Shown one piece after another: positions 1 to 11,303 of a DNA stretch of 64,000 bases. This DNA is from Tenebrio molitor. Lineage: Eukaryota; Arthropoda; Insecta; Coleoptera; Tenebrionidae. The translations under genes were made by a program, and so were the position numbers. Where the stretch lies: contig NC_091048.1 in assembly GCF_963966145.1 (NCBI RefSeq), positions 7,192,001-7,256,000 of the forward strand, in the 5' to 3' direction. Positions within the stretch are counted from its first letter, which is position 1. Each line of letters begins with the position of its first letter. Under the pieces are notes generated by a model, which was given only the letters and a program-made list of their open reading frames with translations, was not told where the DNA came from and made no database searches.

Positions 1-1976
1 GACTTATCGCAATTTGTACTGGATGGCCCCAAACAGCCAGGCCGCCAATTTTATCCAAAAACCAGGTTTGCCAATAAATTGCGACAATTTAATAAAAATT
101 GGTATAATTTATTTCCGTGGGTAGAATACAGTATAATTGCCGATGCCGTTTTTTGTTTTGCATGCAGACATTTTTCTACTCACGTTGAGGTTGATAAAAC
201 AATTTTTATAAATGTTGGTTTCAAAAATTGGAAAAAAGCAATGGACCAAAACGCCGGTCTAAAATTACATAATGTAAGCCATGAACATAAAAATTCTATG
301 ATTAAATGGGCCTCATTTAAAGAAATAAAAATTCGAGATACTAATGTCCAGTCTGTTGCTGCTCAAGTAAATGAGGCACATTTAAATTTGGTAAAAGAAA
401 ATAGAGCTTACCTTGGTATTATTGTGGATATATTAATTTATACAGCGTTACAATGCATACCACAAAGAGGAGACAAGGAGGGAATAGAAAGTAGCAACAG
501 AGGAAATTTTTTGGAACTTTTGACGTTATTCGGAAAATATAACGAAATTGTGAAGAAAAAATTTCTGGCCGACGAAGCTGCTAAAAATGCGAGATACACA
601 AGCCCGCTAATACAAAATCAATTACTATTTGTTATATCTAAAATGCTTTTAGATCAAATTGGGGACGATATTAGAAAAGTTTCATGTTTTGCTGTAATTT
701 GTGATGAAACAAAAGACATAAGCAAAACTGAACAGTTATCTGTCGTAATTAGATATTATTTAGAAGGGGCAATTCATGAAAGATTCATTGGTTTTCGACC
801 AGCCCGGGAATTAAATGCACAGTCTCACAGTTGCCGAGTGGCAACTCATTTTTGGCTTGGTAGAAAATTTGTACGTCTTTATTTCGGGTTCGGCAGTGCA
901 TTCTAAATTTGTGCAAATTCAAAAAGACCTTAATCCGAACAAAAAGGTGATTGAACTCAAACGGATTTGTCATGTTAGGTGGACAGCGCAAGTTTTTGCT
1001 TGCATATCATTAAAATCAGTATTGGGAGAACTTTTAGTGTTACTTAATAAAATTATTTTGAATCGGGATGATCGTGCCTCTGAAGCAATTGGACTTTTAC
1101 ATCAAATGGATTTTAATTTCGTTTTTAACTTGTGTTTGTATTCAAAAATTTCAACAATATTCAAAAAAGTTAGCGACTTTCTCCAAAAAGTCACTTTTAA
1201 TTTAACAGAGGCAAATATACTGATTGAATCAATCGTTAGCTCATTCAGCGATATGAGAACCGATTCAAATTCAATGGTATTCCTTGAACTATTTTCTGAG
1301 GCTAAAAAAATATGTAGTGACAATAATATAAACATACGACCTATTACAAGAGAAAAGAAAATACCAAAAAAATTTGCTTTCTATTTTATTACCGAAGAAA
1401 TTAAAAGTCTAGAATCTTCAACTGAAACAAATAAGGATCATTTTAAAGTGGAAATATTTTATCCAGTCGTGGACGTAATTTTAAGTGAATTAGACAGACG
1501 TTTCAAAAAAAATCATCAGTAATTTGTGCTATGGATGTTTTGCATCCACAAAATGCGAATTTTCTTAATTTTGAACATTTGAAACCAATGGTTGAACGTT
1601 ATGGATGTAACATGGATATTTTACAATGCGAACTGAAGATACTTCCTACAACTATTAAAAAATATGAAGAAACAGTTAAAACGAAAGTGGCTAATATTAT
1701 GGACTTCATAGATATTTTAACGATTTAGTGTTTCCGGAAACTTTAAAACTTGCTGTGATCGTTGTTACAATACCAGTGTCTAGCGCAGCTTGTGAACGAA
1801 CATTTTCCTCATTAAAACGTATAAAGACTTACTTAAGAAACCGAATGACGGATGAAAGACTGGGTCACCTAGCAATTATTAATATTGAACGTGCGGCTGT
1901 CAAACGCTTAGAAACAACAAAAATAGTGGATGAATTTGACGCTTGTCATGAAAATCGTCGAATAATCCTTCATTGA
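1..1976 (+). pseudogene. hAT-superfamily transposase (ZMYM/TTF-type), broken, 5' end outside window
   Basis: The reading frame is already open at base 1 (DLSQFVLDG...), so the gene starts to the left of the window. The first part has the TTF-like region (NLFPWVEYS, FCFACRHFS) typical of ZMYM1-like hAT proteins. It is followed by the RNase-H start with a catalytic-type Asp (CDETKDISKTEQLSVV, about 700-760). Near 785-815 the frame jumps and part of the core seems deleted. Further breaks lie at 1522 and 1728. The last piece (1728-1976) is a clear hAT C-terminal dimerisation domain (SSAACERTFSSLKRIKTYLR). At least three frame changes make it non-functional. Family assignment is firm; exact break positions are approximate. 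Confidence 0.85.
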
Positions 1977-2183
1977 CTACTTTTATGGTAAGTAAATAGG
2001 TACTACATATATAATTAATATTTGTATCGTATTGAAGTGTATGATGCGCACTCGACTAAAATTATGTTAAAAATATGTTATGTTAAAAAAGCAGGGCTAA
2101 ACCTCAAAAAATTAAAACTTAAACCGAACATTTTTTATCTTTTACAAGAGTCGTTTCACCTATCCGGGTGCACACTGTATATA

Positions 2184-2427
2184 CTGTCGCGAGCAAAAAA
2201 AAACTGGTCGTCAAAATCATGCTTTGACGCAATGGAAAATGCTCCATTGTAAAACGGTCGTAAATATCATAACCTATCATCATTGTTGTTGTTGTTTGAC
2301 ACTAGTTATCATTTTTTCTCATTTTTTTGACACTTGGTCATAATCAGGCAGGGAATTTTTTTAATTTGTGACACTCTAACCAAATTTTGAAATGACATTG
2401 ACGACCAGAATTTTTTGCTCGCGACAG
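2184..2427. mobile_element. mariner-type MITE, 244 bp
   Basis: The ends are inverted repeats of about 30 bp beginning CTGTCGCGAGCAAAAA, flanked by TA on both sides (2182-2183 and 2428-2429). The interior is AT-rich and non-coding. A TA duplication with these ends indicates mobilisation by a Tc1/mariner transposase. Confidence 0.8.
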
Positions 2428-2507
2428 TACATACATACTTGACCAGACACAGATATAGTATGATTCACAATTTACTATATAGGAACTCCAAAAATGCTCA
2501 TATTGTA

Positions 2508-2724
2508 TTGTTGCGGCCAAAAAAAAATGAGCAGCAATTTTTTCTATTGTAATAAAAAACTCTTTTTCAAATTGACATCATCCGTCAGTGTTATCTTGTG
2601 CCACAAGTATGGGTTTCTTGTTTTGTTACCCGAGAAACTTTCATTTTAATAGCCTGAATTACCAAAACTTATAAAGATGACATAAAATGTCAATTTAGTG
2701 GTCGCTTTTGTTTGGCCGCAACAG
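2508..2724. mobile_element. mariner-type MITE, 217 bp
   Basis: The ends are TTGTTGCGGCCAAAA on the left and, read inward, CTGTTGCGGCCAAA on the right, with TA flanks at 2506-2507 and 2725-2726. The interior is non-coding. It differs in sequence from the neighbouring MITE at 2184-2427, but its ends look related. Confidence 0.72.
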
Positions 2725-2727
2725 TAA

Positions 2728-3035
2728 TTAGTTCTTGCGGGCCCCTGTTAAATATTTGGTGCCCTTAGAGTGCCCCACCTAAGGAAAAAGTCTAGCTACG
2801 TCACTGCAGACATGTTTCAACCATAGAATCGAGGTTAATTTAAAGTTGTAAATTTATAAAAGCAGAAGACTGCGTCTTTTTTTTTTGCTTCACACATGTA
2901 ACAAAATCTTTCTTCTTTACATCGGAGTTGTTGTATTAATTTTAAGTTTATTCTCAACAAAATAATCAGATAAGTTACAAGGTCACCTGTAAGGGAAAGC
3001 TTTCTTAATAAGACCAAAATAAGTGTATTTAATAA
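2728..3035. other. Stretch without a recognisable gene
   Basis: It holds AT-rich sequence and a short G-rich piece near 2738-2810 that looks like old repeat debris. No coding frame or repeat boundary could be supported. Confidence 0.4.
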
Positions 3036-3048
3036 GACCATTAATGTG

Positions 3049-3414
3049 GGTTCGAATCCCACCGAAGGGGGAGGATTTTTTCGAAGGAAGGAAACTCCGC
3101 CGGGCCATGGATGTGTGTGTATGTCTAGTAGGGGCTGACGGTAGGGTGGTGGAAGGAAGAGCGACACTCTCCCGACACCACCGCGAGGTCAGCAGGGTTC
3201 AAATCCCAGGCCGGATGGCCTCCCATGGATGTTGTGTGTTGTGATATTCGTGTTGTGTCGTCCAGAAAAAGGAGAGGAGAGAGGGTGGGCGTAGGTAGCC
3301 GGGGAAAGTACCCCGGAGCCCCGCCGCACCACAAATGAAAAAAGAAACCAAGCCGACCGTAAAAAGGTACCTGATAGGCCTGTTAGGTGAAAGGGGAAAG
3401 GCAAAAAAAAAAAG
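3049..3414 (+). mobile_element. tRNA-derived SINE with 13-bp target site duplication
   Basis: The insertion is bracketed by identical 13-bp copies of gaccattaatgtg (3036-3048 and 3415-3427) and ends in an A-run at 3403-3413. These are hallmarks of LINE-mediated retrotransposition. Two pol III B-box-like motifs are present, GGTTCGAATCC at the very start and GGTTCAAATCCC near 3197. This suggests a dimeric tRNA-like head with a 5'-truncated first unit. The body is GC-rich compared with its surroundings. Short frames across it are not genes. Confidence 0.82.
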
Positions 3415-3805
3415 GACCATTAATGTGAACTGGTTCGAAATTTCCAATTGAACAGAATTACGTAGAATAGCGTTTGCCAATTCCACGGACCAGTGCACAC
3501 TTTAGTAAGCACTTCTTATTTCCTGGACTGTAGGCCCTAAAGTGAATAAACCAACTATTTAATTCCCAAGGAATTAAGTCTTTTTATTTGTATTGTCTCC
3601 GAAGTATAAGAGAGTACTGAGCACTTGTCCCGACAAGCTTAACAACCAGCTCAAAACAATAGCTGCCTGGCGCCCATTTTTTTATTTTCCGAACCCACGC
3701 ACCCACGCCCTCTGCCCCGAAAAACTCTCTGAGAGCCCGGAGCTGTCACTGGCCAACTTTTGGTCACAAACACAAGGTTTCATGAACGATACGTAACGCC
3801 CCCAA

Positions 3806-4393
3806 CTAGATCGGGGTGTGTGGGCATGGATATCTCAGCAGGGTGCGGGTGTTACATGGCGCATTGATGGTATCTTAAATGGTCAAAAGTACCTAGACAT
3901 ATGAGAGAATGTAATGCTGCCCACAGTGTCGCAACTATATGGGAACAACTTTATATTTCTGCAGGATAATTGCCCCGTCCACAATGGTGGTATCGTTAGA
4001 CCAACGGTGGCCAACCTTTTTGTTCTCGAGTGCCACTTTATTTGACTAAAAATATTTGACCTGCCCCTTTTTCATTTCTTTTTCATTCTTCTGAAAGATA
4101 ATGCATATGTACCCCTGCCCTACTAAGTCATCTGAATCGAATAACAGGAAAAAAGTTTTTACTTCGCGTAAATATTATGATGAGATTATGACCGCGTGCC
4201 AATAGTGGTACGCGTGCCGCGGGTTGGCCACCGTTGCGTTAGACAATGGTTTGCTACCAATAATATAGAAGTAATACCATTGCCCTCAAATAGTCCCGAT
4301 CTTAATGTAGTAGAAAATGTCTGGGGTTTACTTGTGAGAAAAATTTATAGAAGAAATTTTAAGCCTCAAAATGCTAATGAGCTCTGGGCTAGC
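3806..4393 (+). pseudogene. Tc1-like transposase C-terminal half, split by a MITE
   Basis: One frame reads VWAWISQQGAGV, then the second catalytic Asp (FLQDNCPVH), and after the MITE resumes with QWFATNNIEV and the third-acid motif SPDLNVVENVWG. The C-terminal end is lost where a piggyBac fragment begins at about 4394. There is one in-frame stop (TGA near 3902) besides the insertion. The N-terminal half is missing. Confidence 0.82.
4002..4236. mobile_element. hAT-type MITE, 235 bp, inserted in the Tc1 transposase
   Basis: The TIRs are CAACGGTGGCCAACC and its exact complement, flanked by an 8-bp duplication cgttagac (3994-4001 and 4237-4244). The 8-bp duplication and TIR form fit hAT. Removing the element and one duplication copy restores the Tc1 reading frame (GGIVR joined to QWFA), which confirms the boundaries. 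Confidence 0.9.
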
Positions 4394-4835
4394 CAAATCT
4401 CTCTTGGACAAGAAGTTTTTCTCCAGTACAACTATACGGCAGACACGCAAATTCTTTCCCAAAAACCTATTGAAATTTGATAAAAATATGAAAGTTGGTG
4501 ATCCTGATGGATGCATGAATGGTACTGAAGATTCAATATCAAAATGGAAGGACAGAGGGAAGAAATCTGTGGCCGTCGTGAGTACGATGCACAATCCTTG
4601 TGAAACCACACGCATTCCAAGAACGCAAAAAGACGGATCACGACCTTTGGTAACTTGTCCTATAGCGGTGAAAGACTATAACAAATATATGAGTGGTGTC
4701 GATCATTTTTATCAATTACATGCCGCTTATAGTATAGGATGGAAAAGTAGGAGGTGGTGGATGGGGATTTTTTACTACTGCGTAGAGGCTGGTATCGTAA
4801 ACAGTTACATAGTTTATAAAACTACTTTTTCGTAA
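4394..4835 (+). pseudogene. piggyBac-type transposase (DDE_Tnp_1_7), C-terminal fragment
   Basis: The translation shows TIRQTRKFFPKNLLK, SKWKDRGKKSVAVVS, MHNPCETT, VKDYNKYMSGVDHF and KSRRWWMGIFYYCVEAG, the usual order of motifs in the piggyBac-derived family. The N-terminal half, with the first catalytic acids, is absent. The piece abuts the Tc1 fragment directly. Its 3' end runs into a palindromic MITE at 4831. Confidence 0.85.
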
Positions 4836-4943
4836 AAGAACCTATGAGCTGCGAAGCTAATAGTGACCTAAACTTTAGGTGTGAGAAAGGTTTTCTTCTA
4901 GGGTAGACACCCTAGGGTGTCTCAGCTCATAGGTTCTTTTACG
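4831..4943. mobile_element. Short palindromic MITE, 113 bp
   Basis: A perfect 21-bp inverted repeat (cgtaaaagaacctatgagct plus g, and its complement) brackets about 70 bp. No clear target duplication is visible. Confidence 0.65.
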
Positions 4944-5405
4944 TCACGATTGAAAACAGGTCCCGCTTCTCAGACGGGTCGCGCACGAAAAAGGAATTGT
5001 CCGAATGGTCGTCAAACTTTACAAAATGCAGTTTCGTAATTGAAAAACGAAGACTTAGACCTTAGACGAAGACCTTAGAAGTAAGTTTATATTTATTAAA
5101 ATAACATAACCTAACTGTTAAAACCGCTCATTGCTTCGGGGCGATTCCCCACCCTCTACCCTCGCAAATAGTTATGTAAGTCCAGGTACAAACAGGAAAC
5201 CGGCAGTCCGGTAGAATTGAATTGTAACTCAGAGCGAGCACACAACTGAACGCTCGGTATTTTGTATGTAAGATTTAGTCTTAATAAACACTTAAATCAA
5301 GTTCAGTCCATCATTTGTATCGACGATTCAAACCGAAAATAAACTAGGGAATAACACACGGTTTTCCCCAACACTAACAACAATCTTTTCTAGGTATCTA
5401 TGCAA
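4944..5405. other. Non-coding stretch, possibly LTR-like debris
   Basis: No gene is visible. It contains cataacctaac, an AATAAA signal near 5282, and a sequence resembling an LTR 3' part (5190-5320). No terminal repeats or target duplication were found, so the LTR idea is weak. Confidence 0.3.
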
Positions 5406-5407
5406 AA

Positions 5408-6511
5408 GTGCAGGCTTCTGAAATAAATTTTAACAGGTCGCTTTCTACTTTGTGGAAAATAATGAAAAAAATGGGGTTCAAATGGAAAAAATCTTCTGAC
5501 AACCGGCAGGTTTTACTGGAGTCCCATGATATTCGATTGAAACGCATCGAATATGTGAAAAAAATCACCCAACTTAGAAACGAACACTAAAATATTGTCT
5601 TCACAGATGAAACTTATATTCACAGTAGTCATATACAGAATAAGGATCGGGTTGACGACAGGTCCTATTAGCAAAGGAAATGGACTTATAATTGTGCATG
5701 CCGGTGGTGAAATGGGTTTTGTCAATGATGCGCTTCTCATATTCAAGTCAGGTACTGATTCTTCTTCTTAAATTGAATAAGTGCTATTTTAATATATTTA
5801 TGTTTCGCAAAGTTATGGTTTGGTTATTTTTCTAATTAAGTATTTATTGTTGGCAGGTAGTAAATCGGGGGACTACTATGACGACATGAATGCCACTAAT
5901 TTTGAAGTATGGTTACGGACGAAATTAATTCCGAATCTTCCACCCAACTCTGTTCTGGTTTTGGACAACGCCTCGTATCACAACATTGTGGATCACAAAG
6001 AGCCTACAAGCGCATCGATGAAGTGTCAGATGATCGAATTTTTGTGCAGGAAAAACATTCCATATGATGCAAGTAAAACGAAACCAGAACTATATAAGTT
6101 GGTGAAAGAGAACAAAACTAAATTTCCTGACTACCGATTCGACAAAATATTAAAAGAATATGGCCATGAAATCTTAAGACTACCCCCCTATAGCCCAGAA
6201 TTCAATCCCATTGAAAAAGTTTGGAGCATTGTAAAGAATTGGGTTGCCACTCACAATCCACTTTCAAGTTAAAAGATGTAGAAGAATTGACAAGGAGGAA
6301 ATTTAACGAAATGTCGGTAGAAACTTGGCAAAATGTTTGCAGAAACGGCGTCAATGTCGAGAAAAACTTCATCGAAAAAGAACATTTATTTGACGATGCA
6401 ATGGATCATTTACAGTTTGCTGTAAATACTGGTTCATCTGACGAGGAGTGGGATTCAGAAGATGATGTAGATATGTCAGGAGTTGTCCCACTGGATTCTG
6501 ATTCAGAATGA
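5408..6511 (+). pseudogene. IS630/Tc1-superfamily transposase (DDE_3) with an intron
   Basis: The order of parts is a partial N-terminus (SLSTLWKIMKKMGFKWKKSS), the first acid (NIVFTDETYIHS), a glycine-rich strand (GLIIVHAGGEMGFVND), the second acid (VLVLDNASYHN), the third motif (PPYSPEFNPIEKVWS), and an acidic tail ending SEDDVDMSGVVPLDSDSE. A GT-AG intron at 5752-5856 joins KSG to SKSGDYYDDM and is supported by frame continuity. Two frame breaks (near 5640 and 6265) and one early stop inactivate it. The start is missing or too degraded to call. Confidence 0.82.
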
Positions 6512-7260
6512 TTTTTGTAAATATTGTATATATTTATATTATTTATAAATATTGTACATATAATTTAATATTCAATAGAGTTGTACTAGGTACATAGTTT
6601 CCATATGTAATTATAGATATTATTAGATATAGATGCCACTACAAAAGGACGAAACGTTGACTGCTCAAAAAAATCCTGTAATCATTTCCTGGGTGTCTAG
6701 TGGAGTAACGTTAGATTTTTATTTCGGAACCGGTAGCAAGAGCTCGGATTTGAACGAGATTTTTTTTATGTGTTATAAATAAAATATATTAAAACCTTTA
6801 TAGGTTAAAAATTGCCGCCCATTGTTTATTTCATTAATTTACTGATTATTTATAATAACTGAAATTTTCCAGTTAGAAATCGTTATTTTCGCAAGAAAAA
6901 TACTACAGGACAATGTATTATTACTATTTTCTACTTATTATTTATTCTACTCATTGTAGAATGACCTTGGGAAGAGTATCTTGTTATATTGAAACTTGTT
7001 TGGAATGAATTAAGGGGTTTTCATCAAAAACAACCAATGTCTTTTTTTTTTCAAATTTAAGTTATTGGCACTACTTGCTGCAGGAATGACATTTGCATCT
7101 GTCTGTAAATTTGTGTGGCAAAAACTTCCAAAGTCAGGATAATACAGCGGTACAAAGACACAGCGTTTTAGCAAAAACAGCCAATGTCAAAGTGAATAAT
7201 ATCAAAAACAACCAATGTCACGTTATTTTGGCAGTTTTTGTTTAATAATTAGTTATTTAT
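6512..7260. other. AT-rich stretch without a gene; short repeated motif
   Basis: The motif aaaaacaaccaatgtc occurs at about 7026 and 7205, with a variant at about 7168 (gcaaaaacagccaatgtc). Nothing else is supportable. Confidence 0.4.
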
Positions 7261-7377
7261 TGTATAAGTGTTTTAGATAGCATTTTATTCACGCAAGAAT
7301 GTTTAAACGGGAGAGCTTGCTCGAGCGTTTAATTTTCTTAAGTGAATAAAATGCATCTAAAACACGCACGCAATACA
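7261..7377. mobile_element. Foldback MITE with Ctcg-rich apex
   Basis: Inverted arms of about 40 bp (gtgttttagatagcatttta and its complement) surround a GC-richer apex, gagcttgctcgagc. It is one of several similar foldback units in the window. Confidence 0.65.
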
Positions 7378-7641
7378 ACCCTTTATCCACAATCACACTT
7401 ATTTAGAATCAGAATCGCCGAAATTTTATCTGATGTCATCCAAAATTAATTTGACATTTCACTCTGACAGCGGCTGTCACCTCAAAAATCATTGAAATTT
7501 CACATTAACTAATTATGGTGTGTTTTATTACTTATAAAACACTAAAGTTTTATAGACCACATTAAAGGTTGCCAAGCAATTGAATTATGACCTTATAATA
7601 TAGTGACTGTGGATAAAATATTATATTGTTTAACAATAATA

Positions 7642-7809
7642 TTCTGCAAATGTAAATCTGGCTGCGGAGGAAATTGTGGATGTAGGAAAACAGGACTTTT
7701 TTGCACGTGAGCTTGTGGGAACTGTAATGGGGAAACCTGTAGCAATTGCCCACCAATTATTTCAGATGAAAATGAGATAGAAGAGGATGAAACCGGGGAA
7801 AATATTTAA
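7642..7809 (+). pseudogene. Cys-rich (CXC-like) C-terminal fragment of a TE protein
   Basis: The frame reads FCKCKSGCGGNCGCRKTGLF, then C and T, then an in-frame TGA, then ACGNCNGETCSNCPP and an acidic tail to a stop. The spacing of cysteines matches the Cys-rich tail seen on some insect TE proteins. No upstream domain is recognisable. The internal stop makes it a pseudogene fragment. Confidence 0.5.
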
Positions 7810-8187
7810 TTTTTATTATACCGTGAGATCATTTAAATTTATAATTAGAGCAGGCTATGACTTGAAAATGATATGGGCAACATCACTGACATCTTGATTT
7901 GGTTTGTCAAAGTGACAAAGTTGTATCGAACATCCGGCTTGGATGTAGAAGTTAGACCCATCAAATGTGGTATCTTCCTCTTTGTTTTGACGAGAGCTTC
8001 CCAAAAACGCAAAAAACACTGGGTGTTCCATTTAAAAAAATATAAGTTTGTGTTGCCACCGATACATCAAACACCCTGTATAATCGAAAATATTTTTAAA
8101 CCGTGCTCATTACTTGTATGTATAACATGAAATAATAACATTTTTCAAAGAACTTATATTAACTTAGTAAATCTACCTTGCCAAACC
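7810..8187. other. No supportable gene
   Basis: An 85-codon frame crosses this stretch but has no recognisable motif. A TE-end-like string, acaccctgtataat, lies near 8070. Confidence 0.35.
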
Positions 8188-8242
8188 GTTGGGACACCCG
8201 GTATAATAACCAACGTATTGTTATTATACCGGGTGTCCCAAC
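8188..8242. repeat. Perfect 23-bp inverted repeat (head-to-head TE ends)
   Basis: gttgggacacccggtataat plus aac is followed after 9 bp by its exact complement. The gggtgtccca core resembles mariner-type termini, so two element ends probably abut here. Confidence 0.65.
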
Positions 8243-8336
8243 TGAGATTATGGCGGAATCTCCGAGACCGCTATAGCCGAGAGAAGCGAAGAAAGACATC
8301 AGGATCCCAGGCAGCGGATGAGCCCCAGTGGGTGTA

Positions 8337-8574
8337 TATTGTAATTTCAATTTGGTTGTAGGTCGTAAAATTTTATTGGATATTATGAGCGATTAACGGG
8401 CACAATGGTTGGGTTTGAAAAGGTTGGAAAGCGGCGCGTGCGGTTTGCGTTTGCATTGTACGGCAAACGGCACGCGCCGCTTTCCAACCTTTTCAAACCC
8501 AACCATTGTGCCCGTTAATCGCTCATAATATCCAATAAAATTTTACGACCTACAACCAAATTGAAATTACAATA
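8337..8574. repeat. Near-perfect 112-bp inverted repeat (hairpin)
   Basis: Arms 8337-8448 and 8463-8574 are complementary except for about one base, around a 14-bp loop. The inner arm is GC-rich (gcggcgcgtgc). The near identity implies a recent origin or gene conversion. It may be a foldback MITE. No target duplication is certain. Confidence 0.8.
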
Positions 8575-8797
8575 TTTTGATAACTTGCATTTTCTAGACA
8601 AAGTTATTCGTCCCCGAAAGTGAGTCAAGTACTATTGCGGGCAAAAAAAGTGGGACATCAAACTTCTGTCAGTTTTGAAAAATTCGATGTAGTTCAAGCT
8701 TTACTGTCATTTTGACTTTGATTATTGTCATAGAAATTTGACACTATTCTAACTGACAGTTTATAATTTATTTCATACTCCTATTTTCCTTTTCCAA

Positions 8798-9799
8798 ATG
8801 CCCTCTTCTTTTGATAAAGGTAGAATAATAACAATGATAAATAATGGAATGTCTTATCGGGACGTTGCTGAACAATTGGGTATATCAAAGAGTACAGTTT
8901 GTAGAACCGTTAGAAACTGGAGGAATGACCATCAGTTAGAACGTCGTGCAGGGTCAGGGCGACGACGAATTTCCACACATCTTGACGATGAGCAAGTACA
9001 AACCTTTGCACAAGAGAGGCCTTTCACCACCGCTGGACAGATAATGCGGGAACTCAACTTCCCTGCGTCGGTTTGGACGGTACGCCGTCGTCTAAGAGAA
9101 ATTGGACTACGTAGCCGCGTTGCAGCAAGAAAGCCAAGGCTTACCCCATTGCATCGAGAAATAAGGATGGGGTTTGCCCTTCAGTATGTTGCCCAGGACG
9201 AAGAATTTTGGAGACAGATTGTTTTTTCTGATGAAAAGGTCTTTCAATCTTAACCAAATGGCCGCTTAAAAGTTTATAGACCCAGGAACAGTCGGTTTGA
9301 AGAACCCTATGTCCAGACTATCCAACGTAGCGGTCGTTTTTCCGTCAACATGTGGGCATGGATTTCCGCTGCTAGTCCTGGGGTAATGATCCATGTGGAA
9401 GAGAGGCTGACTAGCGATGTTTACATTAGGGTTCTCGAAAACATCATGCTTCCTTCTGTGCAGGCTGTTAATCCCAATTGGAATTTCATCTTCCAGCACG
9501 ACAACTGTGCTGTTCATACAGCGCGCAGGGTGGTAGAATGGTGCGAGAACCATAATATAAATGTCCTGGACTGGCCTAGTTGCAGCCCAGATCTCAACCC
9601 TATTGAAAATATGTGGGGAATTTTGATTAAATTTTTACAACGACCAGAAGTGGTTTTTCACAATAGGGATGAGCTCTTGGCGGCCATCACTGAAGCTTGG
9701 CATTCATTACCTCAAAACTACCACGTTAATCTGTGCCTATCAATGCGCAACAGACTCAACAAAGTAATCGATGCGAACGGGGGCTTTACGAAATATTGA
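8798..9799 (+). pseudogene. Tc1 transposase (DD34E), intact except one stop codon
   Basis: The ATG at 8798 opens a 333-codon frame ending at TGA 9797-9799. A paired helix-turn-helix region is visible (GMSYRDVAEQLGISKSTV, GSGRRRIS), then the catalytic triad: FSDEKVF, FQHDNCAVH and SPDLNPIENMWG. Thirty-four residues separate the second Asp from Glu. The only defect is TAA at 9251-9253 (codon 152), just after the first catalytic Asp. With perfect TIRs this is a young copy. It would have cut and pasted its own element. Confidence 0.9.
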
Positions 9800-9988
9800 T
9801 TATTAATGTTTTTGTTAAATTTGTTATCTACTTATTATTTATGTAAATTAGCTTTTGTGGCAATTTTTTTCCAAACTTTTTTATTCTGTTTTCTTTTTCC
9901 AATTTGTGCTCCCAATTTTTTCCAGGTCTTTTATTTATTCGTCCTTCCATCTGGATTTTGCATTAAATATGTATTCACTACGTGCTTA

Positions 9989-10196
9989 TAGCTAGTGCAT
10001 TATCTCTTGACACGCGAGGTGCGCGGTGGGAGGAGTTTAGCAGGGAAAAGGAGAACTATCGGCAAAGATCGGTTCAGCAACAATTCAACAACGGCGATTT
10101 TTTAGAACGGGTGGGAGCCGTTGTGACTAATCGTCTGAATTTGGCTTTCTGCGCAACTTTAACTCGCGTGTCAAGAGATAACGCACCAGCTCTATA
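9989..10196. mobile_element. MITE nested in the Tc1 element
   Basis: Ends tagctagtgcattatctctt and its counterpart near 10164-10196 form an inverted repeat of about 30 bp. The interior is GC-rich and non-coding. Confidence 0.62.
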
Positions 10197-10198
10197 TG

Positions 10199-11274
10199 CC
10201 ATTCACGATGTTTTGGCATAAGGGGAGGCTATGATTTCAATTTTAAAGTTGGATACATGTTTGATTTCTGTCATCTCTGCTGTCACTAAAGTGCTTGACA
10301 TGCGGACCTATCAAAATGAACGTAACATGTTGCCGAATTTACCGTAATCATAATTAAGCGACATTAAAACGTATTGGTGGTGTTTATATTAGACCGCAGA
10401 ACATATTTTCAGTAAGTTACAGTGAAGTCAAGTTCTTTTTATGTATAAATTGAATCGTAGGTGAGTACAAGATAAATATGTAGCACGGATAGTGAAGGAA
10501 GAAACAACGACCCAATTGAAATGGCACAGGGGTTTTGTAAGACCTATTATAACTTCGCCATAGAGTTGTGAATGAGTGGCTTGAGCCTATTTTGAAATGT
10601 ACTCCTGAAATTTGCCAACATTTTTGTAGATATTGTAAAGAACTTATTTTGGAAGATTGGGCAAAATTAATGGGAAATCTTTCATTTGAAAACGTTCTTC
10701 CTTTAATAATAATTTCATTAGGAGAATCTGACTCGGAATTTGATTGGGATTTTCATGCAGGTAATGATGATTCAGAATTTTCTAATGAAATTATGGAAGT
10801 TGAATAGTTTTGTTCTTTTTTGTCATGGACGATGGGTGTGTAAATATTTTGCAGAAAGATTCGAATAATGTAAGGCTTAATAAGTAGGTACAAGGTTTTA
10901 TACAATCTAGTTCTAGGAACGTTTTGGTTAACATGAAAAATTCATTGAGAAGTTACTAATTCGTTGGTTAAGATACTGTATAAATGGGTTATCTAAGTGG
11001 TGCATAAATTGACAGGAGTCACTTTGTCTTTCGGTCCCGGCCCTTACTATTCTGTAGTTTGTTCAAGTCAGTTTCCTGTTTTGTTAAAATGGATTAAAAA
11101 TGTGTGAGTATTGTTCTATTGTAAACTAGTAAAACTGACAACAATGCACTAGACAATGACGCAGTTTATAACCTCAAACTTAGAAAAACATAACCTAATT
11201 CAACAGACAGCTTTACTGCCAACTTAAATGCACTTTTTCCATGGCCTCCCCTTATGCCAAAACATCGTGAATGG
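10199..11274. mobile_element. TIR element with transposase remnant, nested in Tc1
   Basis: The ends share about 31 bp (ccattcacgatgttttggca and complement) and lie at 10199 and 11274. The flanks contain tata. The interior retains the C-terminal tail of a DDE transposase (10565-10807), so this looks like an internally deleted IS630-like element. Confidence 0.75.
10565..10807 (+). pseudogene. C-terminal tail of an IS630-like DDE transposase
   Basis: The frame includes NEWLEPILKCTPEICQHFCR and PLIIISLGESDSEFDWDF and ends in an acidic tail. This layout matches the last part of the transposase at 5408-6511. All catalytic residues are gone. Confidence 0.5.
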
Positions 11275-11303
11275 TATATACTTACACTCATACCCTACAA
11301 CCT

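Noticed and set aside
3049..3120. A tRNA gene at the GGTTCGAATCC motif
   Set aside because: There is no acceptor or anticodon stem upstream, and the motif begins exactly at the target duplication; it is part of a SINE.
3593..3796. 67-codon frame before the Tc1 fragment
   Set aside because: It uses a non-ATG start and has no similarity to transposase motifs in the right order.
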